A stretch of DNA of 64,000 nucleotides from Methyloversatilis universalis EHg5. GTDB taxonomy: Bacteria; Pseudomonadota; Gammaproteobacteria; Burkholderiales; Rhodocyclaceae. The first letter of the stretch is position 1. Each line of letters begins with the position of its first letter. Shown here one piece after another: positions 57,427 to 64,000 of the stretch. The stretch lies in NCBI RefSeq assembly GCF_000378945.1, contig NZ_KB900539.1, positions 2,871,234-2,935,233 of the forward strand, written 5' to 3'. The notes beneath the pieces are model-generated. The model did not search any database and was not told the DNA's origin. It saw only the letters and a program-made list of their open reading frames with translations. Made by a program: the position numbers and the translations under genes.

Positions 57427-58457
57427 CCGAAATACTCACCGCCCGCTCCGCCGCCCGCCGCCACTTCATGACCGCAGCCGGCGCCCTGCTGCTGGCCCCG
57501 GCGCTGCCGCTGCGCGCCGCGCCCTCCACCACGCCGGAAAATTTCGCCGAGCGCGACGACGTGCGCGCCTTCTGCGCCGAACTGGCCGCCGCCCACGGCT
57601 TCGACGAAGCCTGGCTGCTCGACCGCTTCGCCGGCGTGCGCCTGCTGCCCAAGGTCATACAGCTCATCCGCCCGCCCTCCAGCCCGGCGGTGAAATCGTG
57701 GACGCGCTACCGCAGCCGCTTCATCGAACCGCTGCGCATCCGCGCCGGTCGCAAATTCCTGGCCGAACACGCGGCCAGCTTCGAACGCGCGGAACAGGAT
57801 TTCGGCGTGCCGCGTGAAGTGGTGGCCGCCATCATCGGCGTGGAAACGATCTACGGCCGCAACACCGGCGATTTCGAACTGCTGAGCGCGCTGTCCACGC
57901 TGGCCTTCACCTGGCCGCCGCGCGCCGAGCTGTTCCGCCGCGAACTGGGCGAGCTGTTCCTGCTGGCGCGCGAACAGTCGCGCGACGTCGCCGCCTTCCG
58001 TGGCTCCTACGCCGGCGCGCTGGGCTACCCGCAGTTCCTGCCCAGCAGCTGGCGCCGCTACGCGGTCGATTTCGACGGCGACGGCCGCGCCGACCTGATC
58101 GGCAGCCCGGTGGACGCCATCGGCAGCGTCGCCGCCTACCTCGCCGCCCACGGCTGGGAAGCCGGCGAACCGGTGGCCCAGCGCATCCGCATCACCGACG
58201 AAGCCGCCGCCCCGCTGGTCGCCGCCGGCGTCGAACCCTCCATCGACACCGCCACCCTCGACACCGCCGGCGCCCGCCCGCTGCGCGGCGGCGAACTCAT
58301 CGCCAAACCCGCCACCCTGGTCGACCTCGTCACCCCCGACGCCCAGACCGAATACTGGCTCGGCTTCCGCAACTTCTACGCCATCACCCGCTACAACCGC
58401 TCCTACTTCTATGCGATGGCCGTGTTCCAGCTGAGTCAGGAGCTTAGGCAAGGGTGA
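57423..58457 (+). CDS. mltB: Lytic murein transglycosylase B
   Basis: The 344-residue protein has an N-terminal Arg-containing signal (ARSAARRHFMTAAGALLLAPALPL, in part) and an SLT_2 domain. The catalytic glutamate is Glu141 in IIGVETIYGRNTG, with GALGYPQFLPSSWRRYAVD the substrate-groove motif. It cleaves peptidoglycan to anhydro-muropeptides. The ATG overlaps the tgpA stop. The last codons (CTT AGG CAA GGG) use codons unlike the rest of the gene, and the last 162 bases are repeated at 60129-60290 with typical codons. The 3' end therefore seems to have been exchanged during an insertion. The protein sequence is unaffected. Confidence 0.93.
   Translation: MTEILTARSAARRHFMTAAGALLLAPALPLRAAPSTTPENFAERDDVRAFCAELAAAHGFDEAWLLDRFAGVRLLPKVIQLIRPPSSPAVKSWTRYRSRFIEPLRIRAGRKFLAEHAASFERAEQDFGVPREVVAAIIGVETIYGRNTGDFELLSALSTLAFTWPPRAELFRRELGELFLLAREQSRDVAAFRGSYAGALGYPQFLPSSWRRYAVDFDGDGRADLIGSPVDAIGSVAAYLAAHGWEAGEPVAQRIRITDEAAAPLVAAGVEPSIDTATLDTAGARPLRGGELIAKPATLVDLVTPDAQTEYWLGFRNFYAITRYNRSYFYAMAVFQLSQELRQG
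58296..58457 (+). repeat. Direct repeat, copy A: mltB 3' end
   Basis: These 162 bases match 60129-60290 without gaps, offset 1833. There are 7 mismatches, 5 of them in the last 15 coding bases, all synonymous in the encoded ELRQG end. The repeats flank a 1.7-kb segment with different composition and small orphan genes. Confidence 0.93.
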
Positions 58458-58850
58458 GGAGGCGGGCAGGATTCGATGTCGTTGGTAGAGCAAACGACGC
58501 GGATGACGCCTGCTTCCGAATCGATAGCGTCATGCATCGTGCCGACGAATGACGCAGCCGGCGACACTCAGCCCTCAATCCAACGCGACGGCTGAAGTCG
58601 TGCCGTTGGACTCCCGGGCAAGCGCTCTCGCACAGCATCAATGCTGGTCGAGCGTTGCCTTTATTCACTTCGCGTATCCTAGGCGACTGACGATGCCCTA
58701 CCGATAGAGGGCCCCTGCGCGAGCTCGAGCAGATGTCAGCGACAACGATGATCAACGACGTCGTTCGGGGCAAGCCCAGTCCTGACTCCCTCCGGAGCGC
58801 GTGTTTCTCGAACACCTCGTGTGCGGACGACATCAGGAGAAGGGCTCTTC
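58458..58850. other. Gene-free stretch after mltB
   Basis: These 393 bases have no convincing gene on either strand. A 129-codon minus-strand frame (58444-58833) has no recognisable features and overlaps the mltB end. Composition is less GC-biased than the preceding operon. An AGGAGAAGGG ribosome binding site at its right end serves the next gene. Confidence 0.6.
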
Positions 58851-59303
58851 ATGCAACCCAAGTCTGTTTGGTATCGGCTTTCAACATGGTTGTGTCTGAC
58901 GTGGACGGTTCTGGTGCTCGGACTGGTAGCGAACCGCTTTATGACACTACCAACCTTTGAGCAAGCCGCCGCTGACCCCTGCCCAACCTTCCTTTTGCAA
59001 CTCGCCCCGCAGGCTGAGCGGGCCTTGCTGCGGCTTCATTCGAGCCTCTCCTTCAGGGTCTTCTCCTGGCAGGATCGCAAGTCAAGGGAAATCATCGATC
59101 CATTCCGGAAAGGTGATCGAGCGCTTAATTGCGACGTGCTCAGTCAACGCGCGCAGCTATTTCTTACAGGCAGTCGACTTGGAGCAATTGAGCCTAGGAT
59201 CCGATTTCACACGAAGACCTTGATCGCGCTCATCGTGCTGCCATGTTGCCTGATCATCATCGTCAGCCATCTATCGCTCGGTCGCAGCGTTCGAGCGCGT
59301 TAG
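58851..59303 (+). CDS. Hypothetical membrane protein between the mltB repeats
   Basis: The 150-residue protein has two predicted membrane helices (about 10-30, STWLCLTWTVLVLGLVANRF; and about 125-143, LIALIVLPCCLIIIVSH) with a soluble segment between them. The ATG at 58851 is chosen over an upstream ATG at 58821 because AGGAGAAGGG lies at good spacing before it. I do not recognise a family. It lies inside the segment bounded by duplicated mltB ends, suggesting acquisition with that segment. Confidence 0.6.
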   Translation: MQPKSVWYRLSTWLCLTWTVLVLGLVANRFMTLPTFEQAAADPCPTFLLQLAPQAERALLRLHSSLSFRVFSWQDRKSREIIDPFRKGDRALNCDVLSQRAQLFLTGSRLGAIEPRIRFHTKTLIALIVLPCCLIIIVSHLSLGRSVRAR

Positions 59304-59473
59304 CCTATCCGTCGAGGAGTGCTTCTTTTGGTTAGGTCCGCAATGCGCTCCCGGCCTATCCCATGGCGGCGTACGGCCCGCTGATGCTGATCTACAGCGG
59401 GGTAGATAGCGAACCGCGGTCGTCACGCATCGGAGCACTATCGACGGTCAGACAACAACGCAAGCATTGAGCA

Positions 59474-59959
59474 ATGGGCTCCAACTTTATGAAAGTACTC
59501 GCCGCCATGATTGCCATTGCGGCACTTGTCCTGGTACTGGGTCTGTCAGGCGCGCTGTTCTTTCTCTGGCCGACGAGCTTCCCCGACCAATCACTGAGAA
59601 TCACGCCCGAAGTTCTGGCGGAACTCCAGGCGCTGAAAGACGAGCGGAAGTTCGGTAGAGACGAGAGCACTTTTTACCCGGGCTCGCCGACTGAAGCTGT
59701 TCGCGCCAGTGCGCAGGCCTCAGTCGATGCAATCATTCAATCGTTGGTCACCGAGTTGCCTCCTCACCCGAGACGTTCAGTCGTCCTTGCAACATTCAAG
59801 CGTGCGCTGATCGGGATGGAGCAGCATGACTCGGAGGAACGTGACCAAGCCCTCGTCTATCTCCATCGCATCATGTCCATTGTCGGAGTCGACAACTCTG
59901 GCGAACTGCTGAACGTATGGCGTTACGGTTTCCCCTACGGATGGTTCTTGCGTACCTGA
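59474..59959 (+). CDS. DUF4844-like membrane-anchored protein
   Basis: The 161-residue protein has an N-terminal membrane helix (about 8-32, LAAMIAIAALVLVLGLSGAL) and a soluble domain. FYPGSPTEAVRASAQASVDA and YLHRIMSIVGVDNSGELLN, followed by WRYGFPYG, resemble the conserved pattern of DUF4844 proteins, whose function is unknown. That resemblance is from memory and needs a profile search. It is within the segment flanked by the mltB 3'-end repeats. The 170 bases before it contain no gene. An ATG five codons further in is an alternative start. Confidence 0.6.
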   Translation: MGSNFMKVLAAMIAIAALVLVLGLSGALFFLWPTSFPDQSLRITPEVLAELQALKDERKFGRDESTFYPGSPTEAVRASAQASVDAIIQSLVTELPPHPRRSVVLATFKRALIGMEQHDSEERDQALVYLHRIMSIVGVDNSGELLNVWRYGFPYGWFLRT

Positions 59960-60014
59960 CAGGACATTCAACGCCACGTCCTTCACTCCCCTCGCCACCG
60001 TCCGCTGTACCAAC

Positions 60015-60290
60015 GTGATGTTCATGGCTGTCTTCGCCGACAGTGCGCAGCCCTTAACTACCGCCGCTCACTTCATCAGCCGATTGGGAGACGAAGCCAA
60101 CGCCACGCTCGCCACTGCGCGGCGGAATCTCATCGCCAAACCCGCCACCCTGGTCGACCTCGTCACCCCCGACGCCCAGACTGAATACTGGCTCGGCTTC
60201 CGTAACTTCTACGCCATCACCCGCTACAACCGCTCCTACTTCTATGCGATGGCCGTGTTCCAGCTGAGTCAGGAACTGCGGCAGGGATGA
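60015..60290 (+). pseudogene. Duplicated mltB 3' fragment fused to unrelated sequence
   Basis: An open frame of 91 codons joins about 37 unrelated residues to the last 53 residues of MltB (LIAKPATLVDLVTPDAQTEY onwards). The MltB part (copy B of the repeat, 60129-60290) lacks the catalytic domain and cannot be a transglycosylase. It marks the far edge of the segment inserted at, or duplicated from, the mltB end. Its terminal codons (CTG CGG CAG GGA) are typical of the host, so this copy may be the original gene end. Confidence 0.85.
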
Positions 60291-60575
60291 GGTGGCGGGG
60301 CTGCGCGCAGCGCGGTACCCGATCGCTGACGTGATCCGCAGGGGACGGGCATGCCGTACGGTCCGTCTCTCGTTCTTTCACAAGAAAAGCACGTCTCCCC
60401 GCCCGCGCTGCGACCAACGCAGAACGCTGCGCACCCGCCCGATCTCCCCCACCCCGCCACAGAGCTATCCCATTCGTATGGTGTAATGCACATGACGTAC
60501 TCGTGCGCGCAATCAGTCGGGCGGACGGGGTACAGGGACGGCGACCAAGAGGTGAGGTTTTTTGTCGTCGTTTAA
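60291..60575. other. Gene-free stretch where an integron integrase gene would be expected
   Basis: These 285 bases lie between the mltB repeat and the LexA box. In an integron, intI should run leftward from here. No frame on either strand shows tyrosine-recombinase motifs. The open minus-strand frame 60217-60615 is low-complexity and runs into the mltB copy. Confidence 0.65.
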
Positions 60576-60595
60576 TACTGTATAGATATACAAAA
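60576..60595. promoter_or_regulatory. LexA (SOS) box
   Basis: TACTGTATAGATATACAAAA matches the E. coli LexA consensus TACTGTATATATATACAGTA at 17 of 20 positions. The CTGT half-site is perfect and the other half has ACAA for ACAG. LexA commonly controls integron integrase genes from a site between intI and attI. Here it sits about 105 bases before an attI-like site but no intI is present. Confidence 0.72.
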
Positions 60596-60674
60596 TGGCG
60601 CACCGAAACGTCCACTTGAAGGCCACTTCAGAGCGATCACGCCCGCCTGTTTACCCGGCAGCATCCGTAATCGT

Positions 60675-60705
60675 GGCGCAAAACTGCGCCAGAAAACAAA
60701 GTTAG
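60675..60705 (+). other. attI-like integron recombination site
   Basis: AAAACAAAGTTAG (60693-60705) is identical to the end of the class 1 integron attI1 site. It is preceded by a short inverted repeat, GGCGCA...TGCGCC (60675-60690), in the position where attI1 has GGGC...GCCC. Crossover would be between G60701 and T60702. The first cassette gene starts 26 bases further on. Resemblance to attI1 is from memory of that sequence. Confidence 0.7.
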
Positions 60706-60726
60706 CGGGCATAGAGAGGAGGTGCC

Positions 60727-61149
60727 GTGAATCTCGCAGTGAAAGTGACGCTCGCAGCATCTGGGATCTTCCTGTTTGTTGGGTTGATTGGCGGCATTCT
60801 CAAATACCGCGGAATCATGACCAGCCCCAATCATCGGGCGCACCCATACATCGATATTGCCCATAGGGCATCGCTTCTCTACAGCTTTGCGGCGTTGGTC
60901 ATGGCTGCACTGCTAACGTTTAGCCCGTATTCAGAGAACGTGCAGCTACTGATTGCCGGGGTGCCACTATTCTTCTTTTCGGTGGCTATCGGGCAGTACT
61001 ACCGGCTAGGACTTGCTGGCGAAGTCACAAATCAATTCAAGGAGCGGAACTTCAATACCACCTGGGGCATGATCCTCCTTATCATCGGCGAGTTGGGCGG
61101 CGTAGGCGCAATTGTCTGGGGCTTCATCTCTACCCAGTTCTTGGGCTAA
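60727..61149 (+). CDS. Cassette gene: hypothetical four-helix membrane protein
   Basis: The 140-residue protein has four membrane helices, at about 5-25 (VKVTLAASGIFLFVGLIGGI), 47-65, 72-90 and 112-135, joined by short loops. The start is GTG at 60727, preceded by AGAGAGGAGG at ideal spacing. It is the only gene of the first integron cassette, 22 bases after the attI junction. Expression from an upstream integron promoter is plausible. I do not recognise the family. The protein is small, basic in its loops and has no enzymatic motif. Confidence 0.72.
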   Translation: MNLAVKVTLAASGIFLFVGLIGGILKYRGIMTSPNHRAHPYIDIAHRASLLYSFAALVMAALLTFSPYSENVQLLIAGVPLFFFSVAIGQYYRLGLAGEVTNQFKERNFNTTWGMILLIIGELGGVGAIVWGFISTQFLG

Positions 61150-61160
61150 TCGTGCGCGCT

Positions 61161-61227
61161 GCCCGCTAACCATTCGCTGCAGGCGCGACGGCCCTGAGGG
61201 GCCGCGGCCTGAGCTCAAACGTTGGGC
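61161..61227 (+). other. attC site of the first cassette
   Basis: R'' CGCTAAC (61164-61170) and R' GTTGGGC (61221-61227) bound a 67-base imperfect inverted repeat. A central hairpin GGCCC...GGGGCC (about 61190-61204) and arms GCAGGC/GCCTGAGC give the bulged stem typical of attC. The left end is perfectly complementary to the start of this cassette at 60701-60710. Confidence 0.8.
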
Positions 61228-61241
61228 CCCATAGTCCTGCC

Positions 61242-62327
61242 ATGCGCTTCCCCACACGAACAAATCGAGGAGTCTTTTTGCCAGACACCTACGATCTGGC
61301 GCATGACCTCTGCTTCGTGATCCATGACATCCTGGCGCAGTTACTCAAATCCGGAGCAGAGGGTGGCTTTTTTCGCACCACCATTGCCTTCGAAGATGAA
61401 GCAGATCGCATTTCTTTCGAGAAAACCGAAGACATATTTTGTTGGCTCGAAGAGACTCAACGGTTGAATGATCGCACATCCATCCTGACCACAACGGTAT
61501 TCCCTGCGGTCCTTTCTGACGCGCTTCATTGCATTTATGAAGCACTTGAATCCTCACGCAAGGCAAAGCCAAATATCACCTATATGTTGTTGCGCAAGCC
61601 AATTCAAGAGAGCCTATTCCTTTTTGAAACGATTATTATAAATCCCCACGACTTTGCAGCAAAGCTAGCAACTGATCCGTTGAAGCTACGCGGGGAAAAG
61701 GCTGGCGGTCTTGACGCACACACCCGACGCATCCAGCGGGTGTTGGAGCAAATTGGCGAAGAAGGTCGATTCAATGCCGAATACATAGCGCAACTCCGTT
61801 ACAACAAGAGCGAAGAGGATGGGTTCGACGGAATCTGCAATCTAGCAATGCATCTATTCACCGAACATCGAGCAATCCGAACAGCCCCATTGAATATCAA
61901 CTTTATATTCTCAGACTGGGAAGAGAAGTGCACACAATGGGCGTATCTCTACAGTCGATTGCCGTACCTGCTCATCTACATGCATAGTGTAGTTGAACAC
62001 TTGTGTGAGCGGATCGCACCGACGCATCCGACGTACCTAAACGACATGCAACGTAGAATTGCGGCTCTTACTCTTCTTTGGAGAGAACAACTGGAAGCTG
62101 CCTACGTTGCGGAACCAATCGATAAACTCATCACGTATCATCGCGATTGGCTAATTCAACATTGCCTCAAGGCTGGATATTCTGCGCCAACTGAATCTGA
62201 TCTTGTAAAAATGGCATTTACGGGTGCATTTCCGCGAGAGCAAAAAATCAAGATGCTACTGAGAAATTTTCGTTACAAACTTAGAGCCGCACTAAATCGC
62301 CGTTCTGGCCGCAGAAGCCAGCAATGA
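61242..62327 (+). CDS. Cassette gene: 361-residue orphan protein
   Basis: The soluble, largely helical protein of 361 residues has no signal peptide. A charged C-terminus (KLRAALNRRSGRRSQQ) and a hydrophobic centre (YSRLPYLLIYMHSVVEHLCE) are the main visible features. Codon use is AT-richer than the core genes. It fills the second integron cassette, starting 15 bases after attC R'. I do not recognise the family. The general pattern resembles uncharacterised helical proteins (DUF5677-like), but I would not rely on that. The initiating ATG could be 61242 or a later codon. Confidence 0.7.
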   Translation: MRFPTRTNRGVFLPDTYDLAHDLCFVIHDILAQLLKSGAEGGFFRTTIAFEDEADRISFEKTEDIFCWLEETQRLNDRTSILTTTVFPAVLSDALHCIYEALESSRKAKPNITYMLLRKPIQESLFLFETIIINPHDFAAKLATDPLKLRGEKAGGLDAHTRRIQRVLEQIGEEGRFNAEYIAQLRYNKSEEDGFDGICNLAMHLFTEHRAIRTAPLNINFIFSDWEEKCTQWAYLYSRLPYLLIYMHSVVEHLCERIAPTHPTYLNDMQRRIAALTLLWREQLEAAYVAEPIDKLITYHRDWLIQHCLKAGYSAPTESDLVKMAFTGAFPREQKIKMLLRNFRYKLRAALNRRSGRRSQQ

Positions 62328-62339
62328 TTCACACGTGCG

Positions 62340-62405
62340 ACTCAACCCATCACTACACCGGACCTGCGCGAAAAGCCGCAGGTCCGGTGAGTTCAAGAAT
62401 TAGGC
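62340..62405 (+). other. attC site of the second cassette
   Basis: R'' ACTCAAC (62340-62346) and R' ATTAGGC (62399-62405) frame a perfect 13-base stem, CACCGGACCTGCG (62356-62368) with CGCAGGTCCGGTG (62377-62389). R'' agrees with the complement of this cassette's first bases (GTTGGGC) at 5 of 7 positions. R' has A instead of the invariant G, so recombination may be impaired. Confidence 0.65.
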
Positions 62406-62428
62406 ATTAAACAGGTGAGAATATACAC

Positions 62429-62641
62429 ATGATTGCAAATTACATCGATCAAATTATTATGTTTTTTGTTGGAACTTGGGCATCCGGCGTTGCTTACAAA
62501 TTCATCCCAGCACCAGGCAAAGATCCTATTGCGAAATTACAGTGGAGAGAGAGGTATTCAAAGCTGCTCAAAACTGCTGGTCCTCTGCTAGTTTTTACAT
62601 CCCTAGCGCTTGCGATTGCAAAGTATTTTGGCATTCAATAG
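62429..62641 (+). CDS. Cassette gene: 70-residue membrane peptide
   Basis: The small protein has two hydrophobic helices (about 5-23, YIDQIIMFFVGTWASGVAYK; and about 48-66, TAGPLLVFTSLALAIAKYF) around a basic amphipathic segment. AGGTGAG precedes the ATG by about 9 bases. It is the single gene of the third cassette, beginning 23 bases after the attC R'. No family is recognised. Codon use is clearly AT-rich. The layout (helix, charged hinge, helix) is compatible with a toxin-like or regulatory membrane peptide, but nothing proves it. Confidence 0.6.
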   Translation: MIANYIDQIIMFFVGTWASGVAYKFIPAPGKDPIAKLQWRERYSKLLKTAGPLLVFTSLALAIAKYFGIQ

Positions 62642-62647
62642 CAAAAC

Positions 62648-62700
62648 ACCTAACACGGCATATATGGACTCCCCCAAAAATCAAGACTGATCGATAGTCT
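62648..62700 (+). other. Truncated attC remnant of the third cassette
   Basis: ACCTAAC (62648-62654) fits the attC R'' consensus RYYYAAC and complements the start of its cassette (ATTAGGC) at CCTAA. No matching R' follows. Instead the sequence passes into the IS1182-type remnant, and an imperfect inverted repeat CAAGACT/AGTCTGG lies at about 62682-62702. The right half of the attC was probably lost by insertion or deletion. Confidence 0.4.
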
Positions 62701-62772
62701 GGTTTTCCCGGGTAGATCACTTGCAGCCGTATATTCGGCATCCGTAGTGGGTTCTGAGCGACCCGTGCCAAC

Positions 62773-63099
62773 ATGGAATCTGCGCGGGACCGCCAATCGA
62801 TAGAAACGACACGCGTGCTGCTGCCGGAAGGGTTATGGGCAACCTGTCTCGTGTTCCGCTGCAAGCAAGACCACACCGAATCGCACACAGAGCGAATGAA
62901 GCGGCGCATCGATTCCACTAAGGGCAAACGGATAGTCGCCACGCTCACCACTGTCGAGCCGGTGTTCGACAACCTGCGGCACAACAAGCGGCTCACCCGC
63001 TTCACGTTGCTCGGGCGCACAGAAGTCGATGGGCAGTGGAAGCCGTACTGCCTGGTGCATAAGCTCGAAAAGCTCGGGCACCACGGACACGCGAATTAG
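62773..63099 (+). pseudogene. 3' fragment of an IS1182-type transposase gene
   Basis: The 108 residues contain TVEPVFDNLRHNKRLTRFTL and RTEVDGQWKPYCLVHKLEKL, matching the C-terminal end of IS1182-family DDE transposases. About three-quarters of the normal gene (catalytic DDE region) is missing upstream, and the frame opens at an internal ATG, so it is a remnant. It lies between a truncated attC and the next cassette-like gene, and probably marks a deletion event within the cassette array. An inverted GGCGCC pair at about 63119-63140 may be near the old element end. Confidence 0.75.
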
Positions 63100-63286
63100 G
63101 TAGGCTGACCGGCGGAATGGCGCCCTCAGCAACGGCGCCCGGCATTAGCCACGGCATAAATAAGTGAGGGGACAACGATGAAGCGAAGATCGGAAGGCTG
63201 AAACGATGATGAACGACTTCGAGCCGGCGCGGGCCGGAAGCAATCGCTTGCCCCGGAACGGGATATTTACAGCGTCGATAGCCGTC

Positions 63287-63709
63287 ATGACAGTATTCCG
63301 CAGTGTTAGGCCTCTAGTTCTTTTCATATCAGCAATCTTTGCCATTGCCGCAGTCGCGTGCACAAAACCTGGATGCCTCGCAATGAGTGCTATCCCCGCA
63401 GGCGCAGACACTGACCTTCGAGAGCATTTAGGCTACCCTCCGAAGAAGGAGGACTGGTCCTTCGACATTTCGCCGGGAGATGCCGGCTGGTCGTACAGAT
63501 TCATGATGTTCGAGGGCGCCGAGCAGTACCTTGGCACAGAGGTTTATGAGTCGCTGCCCGAGCGATTCGCAAAGATTCCGGGCGTTACCCAGGTAGAGCA
63601 AGAGGATCGGGAGTCATACCTAATAAACTCCACTCTGCCGGAGACAGAGCTTGAGGCCCAGCTCTGGACAGTCTTTCAAGCCGCCGCATCTGAAGCGCAT
63701 ACGAATTGA
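63287..63709 (+). CDS. Cassette-like gene: hypothetical lipoprotein
   Basis: Starting at the ATG at 63287 gives 140 residues with a lipoprotein-type signal (LVLFISAIFAIAAVAC) and an acidic secreted domain. An ATG at 63206 in the same frame would bury this signal behind 27 residues, so the later start is preferred, although neither has a clear Shine-Dalgarno. No family is recognised. ATTAGCC at 63144 and AGCTAAG at 63711 could be the degenerate ends of one cassette containing this gene. Confidence 0.6.
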   Translation: MTVFRSVRPLVLFISAIFAIAAVACTKPGCLAMSAIPAGADTDLREHLGYPPKKEDWSFDISPGDAGWSYRFMMFEGAEQYLGTEVYESLPERFAKIPGVTQVEQEDRESYLINSTLPETELEAQLWTVFQAAASEAHTN

Positions 63710-63710
63710 C

Positions 63711-63779
63711 AGCTAAGAATTCAATCGAGAGTGCGGTGCCCGGCAAGCCAGTCAGCACCTCTCATGTCAAACGTCGAGG
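63711..63779 (+). other. Degenerate attC-like sequence
   Basis: AGCTAAG (63711-63717) and TCAAACGTCGAGGC (ending 63780) occupy the R'' and L'-R' places. The right part is close to the TCAAACGTTGGGC of the first attC (61215-61227). GAGAG and CTCTC arms can pair between them. Both core sites deviate from consensus, so it is a weak candidate. Confidence 0.35.
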
Positions 63780-63855
63780 CTGTAGAAATACTCGCCGTTA
63801 AGGGGACCAGCCGGCGGCCAACCGTTGACATCAAACGATAGAGCGCATCAGACAC

Positions 63856-64000
63856 ATGTATGCATTTGACGATTTGAGCAAATTCATCAAGGTTCTTGAT
63901 CTGACGGTTCCGTGGGCACACTCCTACGCGGACATGCGACCGGGAAAGACAGACCTCGAGCGACGTGAGAACTATCGCGCAGCTGCGGTTCAGATCATTT
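63856..64000 (+). CDS. Partial gene running off the right edge
   Basis: An open frame from ATG 63856 continues to the window end without a stop (48 codons), beginning MYAFDDLSKFIKVLDLTV and followed by PWAHSYADMRPGKTD. It has ordinary, non-repetitive protein composition. Its position after the weak attC at 63711-63779 suggests another cassette gene. Family not recognised. Confidence 0.45.
   Translation, partial: MYAFDDLSKFIKVLDLTVPWAHSYADMRPGKTDLERRENYRAAAVQII

Larger units (their letters stand above)
60702..64000 (+). mobile_element. Integron gene-cassette array without an integrase gene (continues past the window)
   Basis: The first cassette spans 60702-61221 and the second 61222-62399. 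Each is a single plus-strand gene with little leader and an attC at its end. The hallmark is that the first bases of a cassette are complementary to the R'' of its own attC. GTTAGCGGGC (60701-60710) and GCCCGCTAAC (61161-61170) are perfect complements over 10 bases. Later boundaries are degenerate and one is disturbed by an IS1182-type remnant. The cassette genes are orphan and less GC-rich than the core genome. No intI lies to the left. Confidence 0.72.

Noticed and set aside
58444-58833. 129-codon minus-strand frame after mltB
   Set aside because: No ribosome binding site, no motif, and it overlaps the mltB 3' end. Composition looks like chance.
59298-59340. GTTAGCC and GTTAGGT near 59310 and 59331 as further attC/attI core sites
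   Set aside because: No RYYYAAC partner or foldable inverted repeat lies 50-120 bases upstream, so they are chance matches and the mltB segment is not counted as part of the cassette array.

Overview
The window is GC-rich chromosomal DNA from a betaproteobacterium, most likely a Rhodocyclales-type organism (Methyloversatilis/Azoarcus/Thauera relatives). This is inferred from the gyrA-serC-pheA-hisC-tyrA gene order, the ubiG-gph-ssrA block, the bamC-dapA pair, the phasin, and the paired cyanophycin synthetases beside their dedicated ABC transporter. It cannot be proved without a database search.

Layout. Positions 1-6107 (minus strand) hold an aromatic amino acid, histidine and serine biosynthesis operon headed by gyrA. 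Positions 6284-10424 (plus strand) hold an amidohydrolase, a barrel-less OmpA-family protein, ubiG, gph and the tmRNA gene. dusC (minus) is followed by an IS110-family element inserted into one member of an inverted pair of REP-like palindromes (11699-12977). clpB with a readable sigma-32 promoter comes next, then a CoA transferase, a phasin with a histone H1-like tail, and a FecR/CHASE2-GGDEF-EAL signalling pair. Positions 22986-38407 carry two complete RND multidrug efflux systems on the minus strand: MdtABC-type plus outer membrane factor, and AcrAB plus outer membrane factor. A palindromic TetR-type operator sits over the acrA promoter. Positions 38601-47150 hold an orphan response regulator and the cyanophycin locus (DUF1854 protein, ABC transporter, cphA', cphA). 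Positions 47176-53395 hold a NIT-domain protein, a TetR regulator, cobA, a tandem duplication of a REP-containing unit, bamC, dapA and a histone-deacetylase-like enzyme. Positions 53559-58457 are a translationally coupled moxR-DUF58-transglutaminase-mltB operon.

The last 5.5 kb are different in character: less GC-rich, with small orphan genes. The final 162 bp of mltB are duplicated 1833 bp downstream (58296-58457 and 60129-60290), flanking two small genes of unknown role. After this lies what I read as an integron platform: a near-consensus LexA box (60576-60595), an attI-like recombination site (ending at 60705) and gene cassettes separated by attC sites (61161-61227, 62340-62405, further degenerate ones). 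No integrase gene is visible where intI should be. The cassettes encode a four-helix membrane protein, a 361-residue orphan protein, a 70-residue membrane peptide, a lipoprotein-like orphan and a partial gene. One cassette boundary is disrupted by the 3' remnant of an IS1182-type transposase gene.

The two strongest discoveries are the integrase-less integron and the IS110 element. For the latter, both target-guide segments of a putative bridge RNA can be matched by eye to the REP half-sites it interrupted.
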